Source: Sporosarcina jeotgali (GTDB lineage Bacteria; Bacillota; Bacilli; Bacillales_A; Planococcaceae). From it: a DNA stretch of 64,000 nt. The stretch lies in contig NZ_CP116341.1 in assembly GCF_033304595.1 (NCBI RefSeq), positions 353,001-417,000 on the forward strand, given 5' to 3'. Below the pieces are notes generated by a model that saw only the letters and a list, made by a program, of their open reading frames with translations, did not search any database and was not told where the DNA came from. Position numbers and translations under genes: made by a program. Each line of letters starts with the position of its first letter. The stretch's first letter is position 1. This document shows positions 33,899 to 42,370 of this stretch, in pieces.

Positions 33899-35833
33899 GT
33901 GAAAAGAATAGTAGTTTCAGTGGCCCTGACGCTCGGTTTACTGCTTCCCATACAAGCACACGCCGAAGAGCGCACAGACTGGTTGCTCCATGGATCGGAT
34001 ACAGACTTACAGGAAATTAACCAAAAAGTGAGTCCATTCACGAGAGAGTTTAAAAATGCACCACTTGGTGAAGTCCAATTGACCCAGCAAGAAGTGGAAG
34101 AAATTCGCACTCATTATCCAGACGTCAGCATTTATCCTAACCGGGAATACGGAGTCGCAGAAGCACCCGTTTCTCCAGCACCGCCATCTCAGATCACGTA
34201 CCCTAAACGATTTACCCTCATCAATACCACGCCAGAAGCAATCGCTCCTTATACAGGAAAGGGCGTTCGCGTTGCGATTCTTGATAGCGGAATCGACGGC
34301 ACGCATAGTAAATTGAACGTCAAAGGCGGGTTCTGCGCCTTGCCGAAAGAACAGTGCGCTCAGGGAGCGGTACCTTACGATGATGACCTCGGTCATGGAA
34401 CGCACGTGGCAGGTATCCTTTCAGCAGCTAAAGCGAGTAACGGCACGATGGGTGTTGCGCCAGGCGTGGATTTATTTGCCATCAAAGCCATCAACTCATA
34501 CGATTCAGGCCGCACTGTCGATATCATCAATGGTGTCGAATGGGCAATCAACCACAATATCGACATTTTGAATATGAGCATTACGACCAACCGCAACGAC
34601 CCGGCATTGAAGCTGATGCTGGACAAAGCGTACACAGCAGGAATGATCATCGTTGCGTCAGCTGGGAACGAAGAAACAGGCGACTTGAAAGACTCTGTTC
34701 AGTATCCTGCAAAATATCCAACGGTCATCGCAACGACAGCGATTAACTACAACAAAGAACGATTCCTAGAAGCTTCCATTGGACCTGAAGTAGAACTTGC
34801 AGCGCCAGGCGTCGACATTTTTAGTACGTTTCCGCGTGCACTCGACGACGATGGGAAAAAAGACGGGTACTACGAGTTATCAGGAACATCGATGGCGTCA
34901 CCGCACGTGTCGGGGATAGCGGCGCTCCTGAAAGAACGCTTCCCTGAAATGACTAACGTCCGATTGCGCTCGATTCTAGCGAATGCGGCAGAAGACGTAG
35001 GCGCAAAAGGACGCGACAAACACTTCGGTTATGGGCTCGTCAAATACCCAGCCAAAGTCGATGAAATTCCGATGATGTCTCAATACACACAAAACGGCCG
35101 TGTCGTATTTGAACTTTCGAACGCGAACAAAACGACAACTCGACAATTGAAAATCGAGGATCGTACGATTAATGAACAATCACCAGGCAAGTGGGAGACA
35201 TACCTTTTACCGGGTACGTACAAGGGCAAGTATGCCATCATGACGAATACCGGCAAACAAATTCAAGAGGACATCCTCGTTAAAATTGAAGGCGCAAGTT
35301 ATAAAGACGTGTCAGGCTCAAAATGGTACTCTCCGCAGATTGCGTATTTGATGGATAAAAAACTCATCTACGGGTTCGAAGGCAACCTCTTCAAACCGGA
35401 TCGTAAAATCACACGGGCCGAAGCAGTTGCCATCATGGGGCGTGCCGCAGGACTGAACGGGGAAAAACGCAAAACGCAATTCAAAGACGTCAACCCGAAC
35501 AGTTTCGCTTCTGGCTACATCCAATCTGCACGAGAAAAAGGACTGCTCGGCGGATTCCCAGACGGTACATTCCGTCCCGACCAACCCGTCACGCGTGGTG
35601 AAATGGCGCTCTTGCTTCAACAAGCATTCAGCCTTCAATACGATGCAAAACAGAAATCTCCATTTAAAGACATGACGCCGAACGTATCCAGTTACCAAGC
35701 AGCACTCGCGCTAACACAATCGGGCGTCACAAAAGGATTCCCAGACGGTACATTCAAACCTCAGGAAACCATGACCCGCGCCACATACAGCGTATTCCTG
35801 GCTGGCGCAGAAAACCCAAGTTTGTTCAAATAA
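33899..35833 (+). CDS. SLH-anchored subtilisin-family (S8) protease
   Basis: The 644-residue exported protease has a signal peptide (1-22, QAHA-EE), a short prodomain, the S8 domain with Asp129 (ILDSGID), His166 (GHGTHVAG) and Ser331 (GTSMASPH), a small beta domain (about 395-460) and three C-terminal SLH domains (YKDVSGSKWYSPQIAYLMDK and two more, about 465-640). SLH domains at the C-terminus distinguish it from its neighbours. It could mature or turn over other surface proteins; targets are unknown. The start is GTG 33899, with AAAGGAG eight bases before it. Confidence 0.92.
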   Translation: MKRIVVSVALTLGLLLPIQAHAEERTDWLLHGSDTDLQEINQKVSPFTREFKNAPLGEVQLTQQEVEEIRTHYPDVSIYPNREYGVAEAPVSPAPPSQITYPKRFTLINTTPEAIAPYTGKGVRVAILDSGIDGTHSKLNVKGGFCALPKEQCAQGAVPYDDDLGHGTHVAGILSAAKASNGTMGVAPGVDLFAIKAINSYDSGRTVDIINGVEWAINHNIDILNMSITTNRNDPALKLMLDKAYTAGMIIVASAGNEETGDLKDSVQYPAKYPTVIATTAINYNKERFLEASIGPEVELAAPGVDIFSTFPRALDDDGKKDGYYELSGTSMASPHVSGIAALLKERFPEMTNVRLRSILANAAEDVGAKGRDKHFGYGLVKYPAKVDEIPMMSQYTQNGRVVFELSNANKTTTRQLKIEDRTINEQSPGKWETYLLPGTYKGKYAIMTNTGKQIQEDILVKIEGASYKDVSGSKWYSPQIAYLMDKKLIYGFEGNLFKPDRKITRAEAVAIMGRAAGLNGEKRKTQFKDVNPNSFASGYIQSAREKGLLGGFPDGTFRPDQPVTRGEMALLLQQAFSLQYDAKQKSPFKDMTPNVSSYQAALALTQSGVTKGFPDGTFKPQETMTRATYSVFLAGAENPSLFK

Positions 35834-35841
35834 ACCACAAC

Positions 35842-35875
35842 ACCGCGCAAAGCCCCCGGGCCGCGCGGTTTTTTC
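35842..35875 (+). terminator. Terminator of the SLH protease gene
   Basis: ACCGCGC and GCGCGGT pair around a GC-rich loop, followed by TTTTTT. Confidence 0.82.
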
Positions 35876-35900
35876 ATGCTGGCATCGGTAGTCGTGGCTT

Positions 35901-36050
35901 TGCCGCCGCAACCGCTCCATGATTCCGGCTAAGCGCTCATTTCTCCCAGCTAAGCGATCCATACTCATGCCTAATCGCTCCATTCACCACGCGAACCGAT
36001 CCATCCATCCGGCTATCCGCTCGATACCTACAGTCAACTGCTCCATGCCC
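35901..36050. repeat. Type A array, degenerate, left part of a hybrid locus
   Basis: About seven units (CCGCTCCAT, GCGCTCATT, GCGATCCAT, TCGCTCCAT) keep the 21-base spacing but vary more than other type A arrays. Confidence 0.72.
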
Positions 36051-36069
36051 CGAGAAACTAACATTCAAC

Positions 36070-36122
36070 CAGTATTAAAACCAAGATTAATTAGTGTGCT
36101 CCGCTTCGCTACGCAATTTAAT
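36070..36122. repeat. Shared intergenic core element, copy 6 (shortened)
   Basis: TAAAACCAAGATTAATTAG followed by GTGTGCTCCGCTTCGCTACGC. The left arm of the inverted repeat is largely lost. Confidence 0.65.
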
Positions 36123-36150
36123 GCGGCGTAGTCATGGATAGTGAACTATT

Positions 36151-36324
36151 CGTTCAAGCAATTTGACATGTGATCAAGCGAATGGGGAATCTGCTCAAGC
36201 AACTCCAAATGTGATCAAGCGAATAGAGAATTCGCTCAAGAAATTTAAAATGTGATCAAGCAAATAAGGAATTCGCTCAAGTAACTCGAAATATGATCAA
36301 ACAAGCACAAAATCCGCTCAAGCA
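36151..36324. repeat. Type B array, right part of a hybrid locus
   Basis: About nine alternating GTTCAAG/GCTCAAG and GATCAAG half-units. It begins 25 bases after a core that has a type A array on its other side. Confidence 0.8.
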
Positions 36325-36338
36325 TCCCCACACACCGA

Positions 36339-36452
36339 GCCCGCGGAATATCTCCCAAGTCCATCCCACTCCATATCGCGACCAATCAGCACTGCCGAGA
36401 TTTAAAACCAAGACTAATTGGTGTGCTCCGCTACGCTGCGCATTCAGTTAGG
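36339..36452. repeat. Shared intergenic core element, copy 7
   Basis: CCCGCGG, then TATCGCGACCAATCAGCACTG, then AACCAAGACTAATTGG, then GTGTGCTCCGCTACGCTGCGC. Confidence 0.78.
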
Positions 36453-36571
36453 GGAAAAGGGGGACTTATGATTCTCCCTCCAACACATGCATTCCAACCG
36501 CGTTCATTAAAACTAATCAAAACTACCCATTATATCCCCAACTCTATGAAAATAAACTAGACTTCCATACT

Positions 36572-36588
36572 TGTAACACAACTGTAAT
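36572..36588 (+). promoter_or_regulatory. WalR (YycF) binding box
   Basis: TGTAAC-N5-TGTAAT is a full match to the established WalR consensus of two TGTWAH half-sites five bases apart. It lies 98 bases before the NlpC/P60 gene, with a possible TATAAG -10 box at 36616. WalRK controls peptidoglycan hydrolases of this type in B. subtilis. Confidence 0.7.
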
Positions 36589-36685
36589 ATTCCATGTCAG
36601 TCTTTTCTGATAGGATATAAGTAGAGCTAGAATTCTAGGTAAATAGACGTTAGAAGCAGTCAATCATCCTAAATCGAGGTGGGAC

Positions 36686-37801
36686 ATGAGAAAGCAACTG
36701 GTAGTCTTTTTGGCCTTTATCTTAATGTTTGCAAGCGTCTTCACAGCGGCCCCTCAAAAGAGCCAAGCGGCTTCAGCAGACAACATCATTGCTTACGCTA
36801 AAAAATTCGAAGGAACGCCGTATCTATTTGGTGGAAATACCCCTGACGCATTCGATTGCTCAGGTTACATCCTTTACGTGTACAAGTTTTTCGGCATTTC
36901 ATTGCCGCGTACATCCGAAACACAATTCAATGTCGGAACGTCCGTAGCACGGGCTGACCTGCGCGCTGGAGATCTCGTTTTCTTTGAAAATACATACAAG
37001 CCTGGTATTTCCCATACCGGCATTTACATCGGAAGCGGCAACTTCATATCTGCAGAATCTAGCGGCGTAAAAATTTCGAATCTGGACACGAACCCGTATT
37101 GGGGACCGAAATACGCAGGAGCTAAACGGGTTGCTGGAATCACAGCAGCACCGCCTGCAAAGCCGGTTGTTCCAGCACCGACACCATCTAAACCAGCACC
37201 GCCAGCACCATCAAAGCCAACACCTGCACCAACTCCAACGCCAGTGCCGACACCAACTCCGTCCACATCATTCAGTGACGTAGCGGCAAAGCACCCGGCG
37301 TTCGAAGCAATCGAAACACTCAGCACACAAAAAGTCATCAGCGGATTCCCGGACGGCTCATTCCAGCCGGACACGCAAGTCACTCGTGGACAAGCTGCAA
37401 CGATGATTAACTGTGTATTGAAATTACGTCCGCGTTTCCCGCTCAGCTACAGTGACGTCCCTGCAGCGCACGCATTTGCAAAAGACATCTCCGCAATGAG
37501 CGACGCAGGCATCTTGAGCGGCTACGAAGACGGTTCGTTCGGTATGTACGATCCATTGACAAAAGCACAGCTTGCCATCATCTTGGATCGCGCATTCAGC
37601 ATGACGTCAACAGCTTCAGTCATAACCAAACCGCCGTACATTGACGTTCCAGTAACGTATCGTGCGGCTAATGCAATTAGCGCACTAAAGAAAATGGACA
37701 AAACAACGGTTTTCCAAACACCGAATTTCTCAATTGATGCAAATGCAACACGAGCTCAATTCTCAGCTGCGCTCTTCAGCGTCGCTGAACTGCATTCATA
37801 A
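36686..37801 (+). CDS. SLH-anchored NlpC/P60 D,L-endopeptidase
   Basis: The 371-residue exported protein has a signal peptide (about 1-29, SQAAS), an NlpC/P60 cysteine peptidase domain (about 32-150) with Cys58 in FDCSGYI and His110 in SHTGIYIG, a Pro-rich linker (about 155-192), and two to three SLH repeats (SFSDVAAKHPAFEAIETLST and following). It should cut the D-Glu/diamino-acid bond in stem peptides during wall growth. A WalR box upstream suggests control by the WalRK system. The ribosome binding site is GAGGTGGG. Confidence 0.9.
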   Translation: MRKQLVVFLAFILMFASVFTAAPQKSQAASADNIIAYAKKFEGTPYLFGGNTPDAFDCSGYILYVYKFFGISLPRTSETQFNVGTSVARADLRAGDLVFFENTYKPGISHTGIYIGSGNFISAESSGVKISNLDTNPYWGPKYAGAKRVAGITAAPPAKPVVPAPTPSKPAPPAPSKPTPAPTPTPVPTPTPSTSFSDVAAKHPAFEAIETLSTQKVISGFPDGSFQPDTQVTRGQAATMINCVLKLRPRFPLSYSDVPAAHAFAKDISAMSDAGILSGYEDGSFGMYDPLTKAQLAIILDRAFSMTSTASVITKPPYIDVPVTYRAANAISALKKMDKTTVFQTPNFSIDANATRAQFSAALFSVAELHS

Positions 37802-37806
37802 AACAA

Positions 37807-37845
37807 AATGCCGCCCCAAGCTCTTGCGAAGGGCGGCATTTCTTG
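37807..37845 (+). terminator. Terminator of the P60 gene
   Basis: AATGCCGCCC and GGGCGGCATT form a 10-bp stem, followed by TTCTTGTT. Confidence 0.82.
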
Positions 37846-37890
37846 TTCAAGTCACATAAACGAACGCAACTAGAAGGAGGCAGCATACAC

Positions 37891-40008
37891 ATGAAATCAC
37901 TTCGTTCCCTAACAAAACTGGCGGCTGTATTATCCGCAATCCTATTACTCGTCACCCTGGTAATCCCGGCATCCCCGGCACATGCCGATGAACTGACAGG
38001 ACGCACGCTTGAAAAAGAACTGCGTGAAATGATCAGCAAGGATATCCTTTCCGGATACACAGACGGTACATACCGCCCGACGGAAAACGTCTCTCGCGGA
38101 CAATTCGCTGCTTTCATCGCACGGGCACTAAAGCTCCCGGAAGCGAACGGAAGCTTCAATGATGTTCCAAACACTAGTAAACTGGCAAAAGACATTTACA
38201 GAGTCCAAAAAGCGGGGCTCATGAATGGCTATAGCGGAGGCATCTTCAAACCCGACGCGCCGATTACCCGCGAGCAAGTATCCATCACCATGACCAATGT
38301 CTTGAACTACAGCGGAATGGTCTTGCAGGAAACACGCATCAACTTCACGGATCTTAACGAATTCCAATCGTCCGGAAGTGTACGCTCGGCATACTACAAC
38401 ATCCGCTACGGCATCATTAGCGGAATTCCGAACAAAGACGGCTCGATGCGGTTCGAACCGAAATCGAATACAACACGCGAGCAGGCAGCAGCATTCATTT
38501 CCCGTTACTTAAAAGCAGCCGCTGCGTATGAGCCGCCGGATTTACCTGAAATTCCGGATACACCTGAGCAGCCGACACCGCCAGAAGATCCAATTAAACC
38601 GGAACCGCCAGCACCGCAGCCGCCGACTGTCCAAAGCGATTACTACTTGGCAGCACTCGAAAACGGCAAGTTGAAGAAGCAAGCGACCGGTTACTCCGAT
38701 TATTTAAAAGCAGCAGAACTATTCAACAGCTCATCCAAGTACACGGCGATGTACCGCGGAGACGAACTCATTCGTGTCCGCCGCGGAATGGCTTTCGGAG
38801 ATAAATTATCAAAAGCGAAAGTGAAAGAAAACACCATTATTTACTTCGATCCTGAATTCAAAAAGCAAGCAACCTATGTGCAGCATGGCAGAGAGCTCAA
38901 GTATCTCGGCTCCACTGACAAGTTCGTCAAAGTACAGGTGGGCGCAACGGAAGGCTACGCCAAGCACTCAGAAGTTGATCTCATTCCAATCGAATTGGTC
39001 ACAGACCGAGATCATTACACCGTCAGTCAGTGGGGAACGCTCACTCATCACACTTATAACTATGTGGACAAGAAGTCCGCATCCTATTATGTGCAGCTTG
39101 CACCGGACTTCCTGAAAAATAACGGCACATATCACAGCCCGGATGGCGTTCATTTCTATGAAACGAACGGAAAATTTGTCGGGACGTTCCTGCCGTACTT
39201 CCAGTTCTTATCCGCAAGGTCCAAAACCAGCTATACGGGAGCAGAGCTAGATGCCTTGATCATGAACGTCTTGAAAGAACGTGAACAGAAATACGCAGGA
39301 CGCTACACGGATGCTTCTAAAAAATCAAAGCTCATCGGTCTGGGCTCAAGCTTTAAGAAACTTGAAGACGACTATCACGTCAATGCGCTGATGATCCTGT
39401 CGCTCGCGGTACACGAAGGCGACTACGGCATGAGTGAAACAGCACAAACGTGCAACAACTTGTTCGGTCTTTACAAATACGATTCCCTTACGAAATTATG
39501 CCCGGACAAAGGGACATTCAAGAGTCCGGGAGACAGTGCAGTCGCACTCGTCAAAGACTTCCTGAATCCGAACTATATGGATCCGACGAACGCATTGGGC
39601 CGTGCGCAAGGCGCAGCTTTCGGCAACAAGACAACCGGTTTCAATGTGAACTACGCATCCGATCCGACGTGGGGCGCAAAAGCAGGCGCACACATGTATG
39701 AGCTGGATAAAGCAGCAGGCGGCAAAGACTACGGGCGCTACAAGCAATTCGCGTTGACGAATCTTGAAATCCCAACCAATATCCGCACGGCACCCAGCAC
39801 GAACGCTTCCATCCTGTTCACATACAAAGCCCGTTATAACGGGGTATACAAAGATACAAGCAGCGGACTGGCACTCGGTTATCCGCTCACCGTCATCAGT
39901 TCTGTGAAAGGCGATGATGGCATGACCTGGTACGAAGTCTTCAGTGACAAAGCCGGCACTGGAACAGGCTACATCCGTGAAGATGTCGTAACCATCATTA
40001 ATAATTAA
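37891..40008 (+). CDS. SLH-anchored endo-beta-N-acetylglucosaminidase
   Basis: The 705-residue exported protein has a signal peptide (about 1-32, AHADE), three SLH domains (about 33-215), a Pro-rich linker (about 220-250), a region of unknown function with an SH3-like part (about 255-370), a glucosaminidase domain with the catalytic Glu509 in AVHEGDYG followed by NNLFGLYKYDS, and a C-terminal SH3-like domain (NIRTAPSTNASILF). It is a LytD-type enzyme cutting glycan strands. The ATG at 37891 is preferred to one at 37843 because AGAAGGAGG precedes it and a signal peptide begins there. Confidence 0.9.
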   Translation: MKSLRSLTKLAAVLSAILLLVTLVIPASPAHADELTGRTLEKELREMISKDILSGYTDGTYRPTENVSRGQFAAFIARALKLPEANGSFNDVPNTSKLAKDIYRVQKAGLMNGYSGGIFKPDAPITREQVSITMTNVLNYSGMVLQETRINFTDLNEFQSSGSVRSAYYNIRYGIISGIPNKDGSMRFEPKSNTTREQAAAFISRYLKAAAAYEPPDLPEIPDTPEQPTPPEDPIKPEPPAPQPPTVQSDYYLAALENGKLKKQATGYSDYLKAAELFNSSSKYTAMYRGDELIRVRRGMAFGDKLSKAKVKENTIIYFDPEFKKQATYVQHGRELKYLGSTDKFVKVQVGATEGYAKHSEVDLIPIELVTDRDHYTVSQWGTLTHHTYNYVDKKSASYYVQLAPDFLKNNGTYHSPDGVHFYETNGKFVGTFLPYFQFLSARSKTSYTGAELDALIMNVLKEREQKYAGRYTDASKKSKLIGLGSSFKKLEDDYHVNALMILSLAVHEGDYGMSETAQTCNNLFGLYKYDSLTKLCPDKGTFKSPGDSAVALVKDFLNPNYMDPTNALGRAQGAAFGNKTTGFNVNYASDPTWGAKAGAHMYELDKAAGGKDYGRYKQFALTNLEIPTNIRTAPSTNASILFTYKARYNGVYKDTSSGLALGYPLTVISSVKGDDGMTWYEVFSDKAGTGTGYIREDVVTIINN

Positions 40009-40019
40009 TCAACCCTAAA

Positions 40020-40056
40020 ATCCCCACACGCAGATAATCCTGCGCGTGGGGGTTTT
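40020..40056 (+). terminator. Terminator of the glucosaminidase gene
   Basis: CCCCACACGCAG and CTGCGCGTGGGG pair with one bulge, followed by GTTTTC. Confidence 0.82.
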
Positions 40057-40082
40057 CAATATGTATAGGACTCAGCAAAGTG

Positions 40083-40262
40083 GAGCCCGCTCAAGTAGGC
40101 GTCAAAGTGATCAAGCAAGAGGAGAACCCGCTCAAGTAGGCGTCAAAGTGATCAAGCAAGAGGGGAATCCGCTCAAGCAAACGTAAAAGTGATCAAGCAG
40201 GAGGCGATTCCGCTCAAGCAAACGTAAAACTGATCAAGCAACAGTTTAATCCGCTCAAGGCA
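40083..40262. repeat. Type B array with regular 41-base period
   Basis: GATCAAGC and GCTCAAG half-units alternate at 21 and 20 bases. The near-identical segments (CCGCTCAAGTAGGCGTCAAA twice, CAAACGTAAAA twice) indicate recent tandem duplication. No core element follows; the double-hairpin element does. Confidence 0.85.
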
Positions 40263-40277
40263 GCCAAAGGAAGACAG

Positions 40278-40331
40278 TCTAAGTTCGCCGCGTCCTGCGG
40301 CAACGACTGCCTGACCTGCATCCTGCAGGCC
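40278..40331 (+). repeat. Double-hairpin element, copy 2
   Basis: TCTAAGTTC, hairpin GCCGCGTCCTGCGGC, AACGACTGCCTGA, hairpin CCTGCATCCTGCAGG. Compared with copy 1, both stems are kept through paired base changes. Confidence 0.75.
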
Positions 40332-40341
40332 TCAAAATAAA

Positions 40342-40367
40342 AAACAGGGGCACCCTCACCCCTGTTT
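40342..40367 (-). terminator. Terminator overlapping the end of the epimerase-like gene
   Basis: On the minus strand AAACAGGGG and CCCCTGTTT form the stem, followed by TTTATTTT. The left arm encodes the last codons and the stop codon lies in the loop. Confidence 0.85.
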
Positions 40368-41942
40368 CAAATGCTTCGTAACCTTCTCAATCAACTCTTC
40401 ACCGCTATCTTCCAAAAACTTCATCTTCGCATCAATCAACTCATCAAAGAACGCATTCCGCGCCAACCCCATCTCTTCCAGCAGACTCTGTGTCTCCACC
40501 AAATCCACCAGCGTCAATTGAGGATAGTCATCGCCGGAAAACGTGCCGTCCGGCCGCGCCTGATACCACAAATCCCCATTCTCCCGAATCCATCCGCCTT
40601 GATCCGCGCCAAAGGCTTCAATACCTTTCATGACGCTCTTGGCAGCTTCTAAATACTTCGCATCGTCCGTATCGCGATACGCAGTCAGCAAAATCTTCAA
40701 ACCGCCCAGCTCATGATTCAATGACGCATGGGGGATAGCCGTCTCCGGGTCCTCATCGAAATAATCGACCACCATGAATCCGTCACCGGCTTCGATCGTT
40801 TCGCCTTTTTCAATCCGTGACAGCAAGTAATCCGCATACACCGGCACATACAGCTTCGACTCATCCACCTCGTCGTCGAGTTTCTTCTCCGTATCATCCA
40901 AGAAAAAAGCCACGTATTCGTTATACCGCGTGTCGACATAAGGCGCTTTAATGCCATACGCATTATTCAGCCAGGCGCTCGTATACTCCGTCGGCCAGCG
41001 CGTCCCGCCGAACTCAGCGATGTAATTCAACAAGTTCACCCGGGAATTCAACACCATCGTTTCAAAAAACAGCGACTCCGACTTCCCATACCAGTCCAGC
41101 GCCACATCATCTTCCATGCGGCCAATCACACGGCCATAGCCCATCTTCGTCCCAGGATCGATCGAGAACGGGAGCTTCGTATAAGGCCCATCCATCGTCA
41201 GCCAATTCAACTGGGAAAACTGATTCTCTAAAGCGAAGTCAATATAATCATACTCTTCATCCTCAGACTCGAACAACGGCGCATCCGCAAGCAACACCCA
41301 AGACTCAGCGACCTGATGACCGTCAGCCTTCGACCCGCGGGCAAACCCATCATCCGTCACCGTCAGATCCTGCACTTCTTTGTCGAGTTCGCGAATCCGA
41401 CTTTCTCCGACATCATATTTCTTCACAAGTTCTTTCGATGTGAATGAATTCCCGACAACCGCTTCCTGAAAAGCATTGTTTTCAATCGTCAGCTTCCCGA
41501 ACGGATTCACAGTAGGATCCGTTCCGAACGTATCATGGTGAGGGTGATCCACTTTGCGCGGATTCCAGGAAGTCAGCTGGACATCACTCGCTGCGTTAAA
41601 GTGATAAGACGTCTTTAAGCTAAGGCTGAGCCGGCCATCATTCTTCAGCCGCTCAAAAAGAAACTTCGACCCATTGCCAAGCGTCCGTTCCGTTAACTCG
41701 AACGTCCCGACCTTCTTGCCGAATCGATGTACAGCATATGTATGGGTAACCTCTTTTGTATTCTCCACGTCCCGGACCGCATCTTTTTCAAAAGACAGCG
41801 ACACCAACCGCGGCATTTCGACCATCACATGGATCGATTTCGTGGCTAACACCTGATTCGTCACTGTCCCTTTCAAAAAGATCCCCGCAACGCCAGCCAG
41901 CACAAGAATCCCCAGCAGCACCCCAACAATCCATTTTCTCAC
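40356..41942 (-). CDS. Membrane-anchored protein with glucuronyl C5-epimerase-like C-terminus
   Basis: The 528-residue protein has one N-terminal transmembrane anchor (about 4-24) and an extracellular body. The last ~200 residues look like an alpha/alpha-toroid: SLNHELGGLKILLTAYRDT, YLEAAKSVMKGIEAFG and GGWIRENGDLWYQ resemble the D-glucuronyl C5-epimerase C-terminal domain. I place it there with caution. It sits next to a MurJ-like flippase and wall-polymer genes, so modification of an exported polysaccharide is plausible. The GTG at 41942 has AAAGGAG eight bases upstream; an earlier in-frame GTG overlaps that site. Confidence 0.6.
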   Translation of the reverse strand: MRKWIVGVLLGILVLAGVAGIFLKGTVTNQVLATKSIHVMVEMPRLVSLSFEKDAVRDVENTKEVTHTYAVHRFGKKVGTFELTERTLGNGSKFLFERLKNDGRLSLSLKTSYHFNAASDVQLTSWNPRKVDHPHHDTFGTDPTVNPFGKLTIENNAFQEAVVGNSFTSKELVKKYDVGESRIRELDKEVQDLTVTDDGFARGSKADGHQVAESWVLLADAPLFESEDEEYDYIDFALENQFSQLNWLTMDGPYTKLPFSIDPGTKMGYGRVIGRMEDDVALDWYGKSESLFFETMVLNSRVNLLNYIAEFGGTRWPTEYTSAWLNNAYGIKAPYVDTRYNEYVAFFLDDTEKKLDDEVDESKLYVPVYADYLLSRIEKGETIEAGDGFMVVDYFDEDPETAIPHASLNHELGGLKILLTAYRDTDDAKYLEAAKSVMKGIEAFGADQGGWIRENGDLWYQARPDGTFSGDDYPQLTLVDLVETQSLLEEMGLARNAFFDELIDAKMKFLEDSGEELIEKVTKHLKQG

Positions 41943-42044
41943 CAATCCCACTCCTTTCGATAAACCCTGTAGTGCCAGAACCGTGGCGGGATGTATGCAT
42001 TTTTCTCCATTGTTTATGGGCTACTCCATTCATAGGGAGGCAGG

Positions 42045-42083
42045 CTGTCGCACAATTCGCAAAGGGCGCGAATGGTGTGACAG
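42045..42083. repeat. Small hairpin repeat, copy 1
   Basis: CTGTC and GACAG close a hairpin around CACAATTCGCAAAG and GAATGGTG. The inner sequence recurs inverted at 48856 with a different outer stem. Confidence 0.6.
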
Positions 42084-42109
42084 TCTACCACCCGCCGACC
42101 TTCCCGAGC

Positions 42110-42345
42110 AAAAGTGATCAAGCAACCACCAACCCCGCTCAAGCGAGCACAAAAGTGATCAAGCAACCGCCAACCCCGCTCAAGCGAGCACAAAAGTGAT
42201 CAAGCAACCACCAACCCCGCTCAAGCAAGCATAAAAGTGATCAAGCAACCGCCAATCCCGCTCAAGCAAGCATAAAAGTGATCAAGCAACCGCCAATCCC
42301 GCTCAAGCAAGCACAAAAGCGATCAAGCCACCATCAAATCCGCTC
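42110..42345. repeat. Type B array, the most regular copy
   Basis: GATC occurs at 42116, 42157, 42198 and 42239, an exact 41-base period, with GCTCAAGC half-units midway (21 + 20). About eleven half-units in all. No core element is attached. Confidence 0.88.
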
Positions 42346-42370
42346 AACCACAAAACGCCCATGCAAACAG

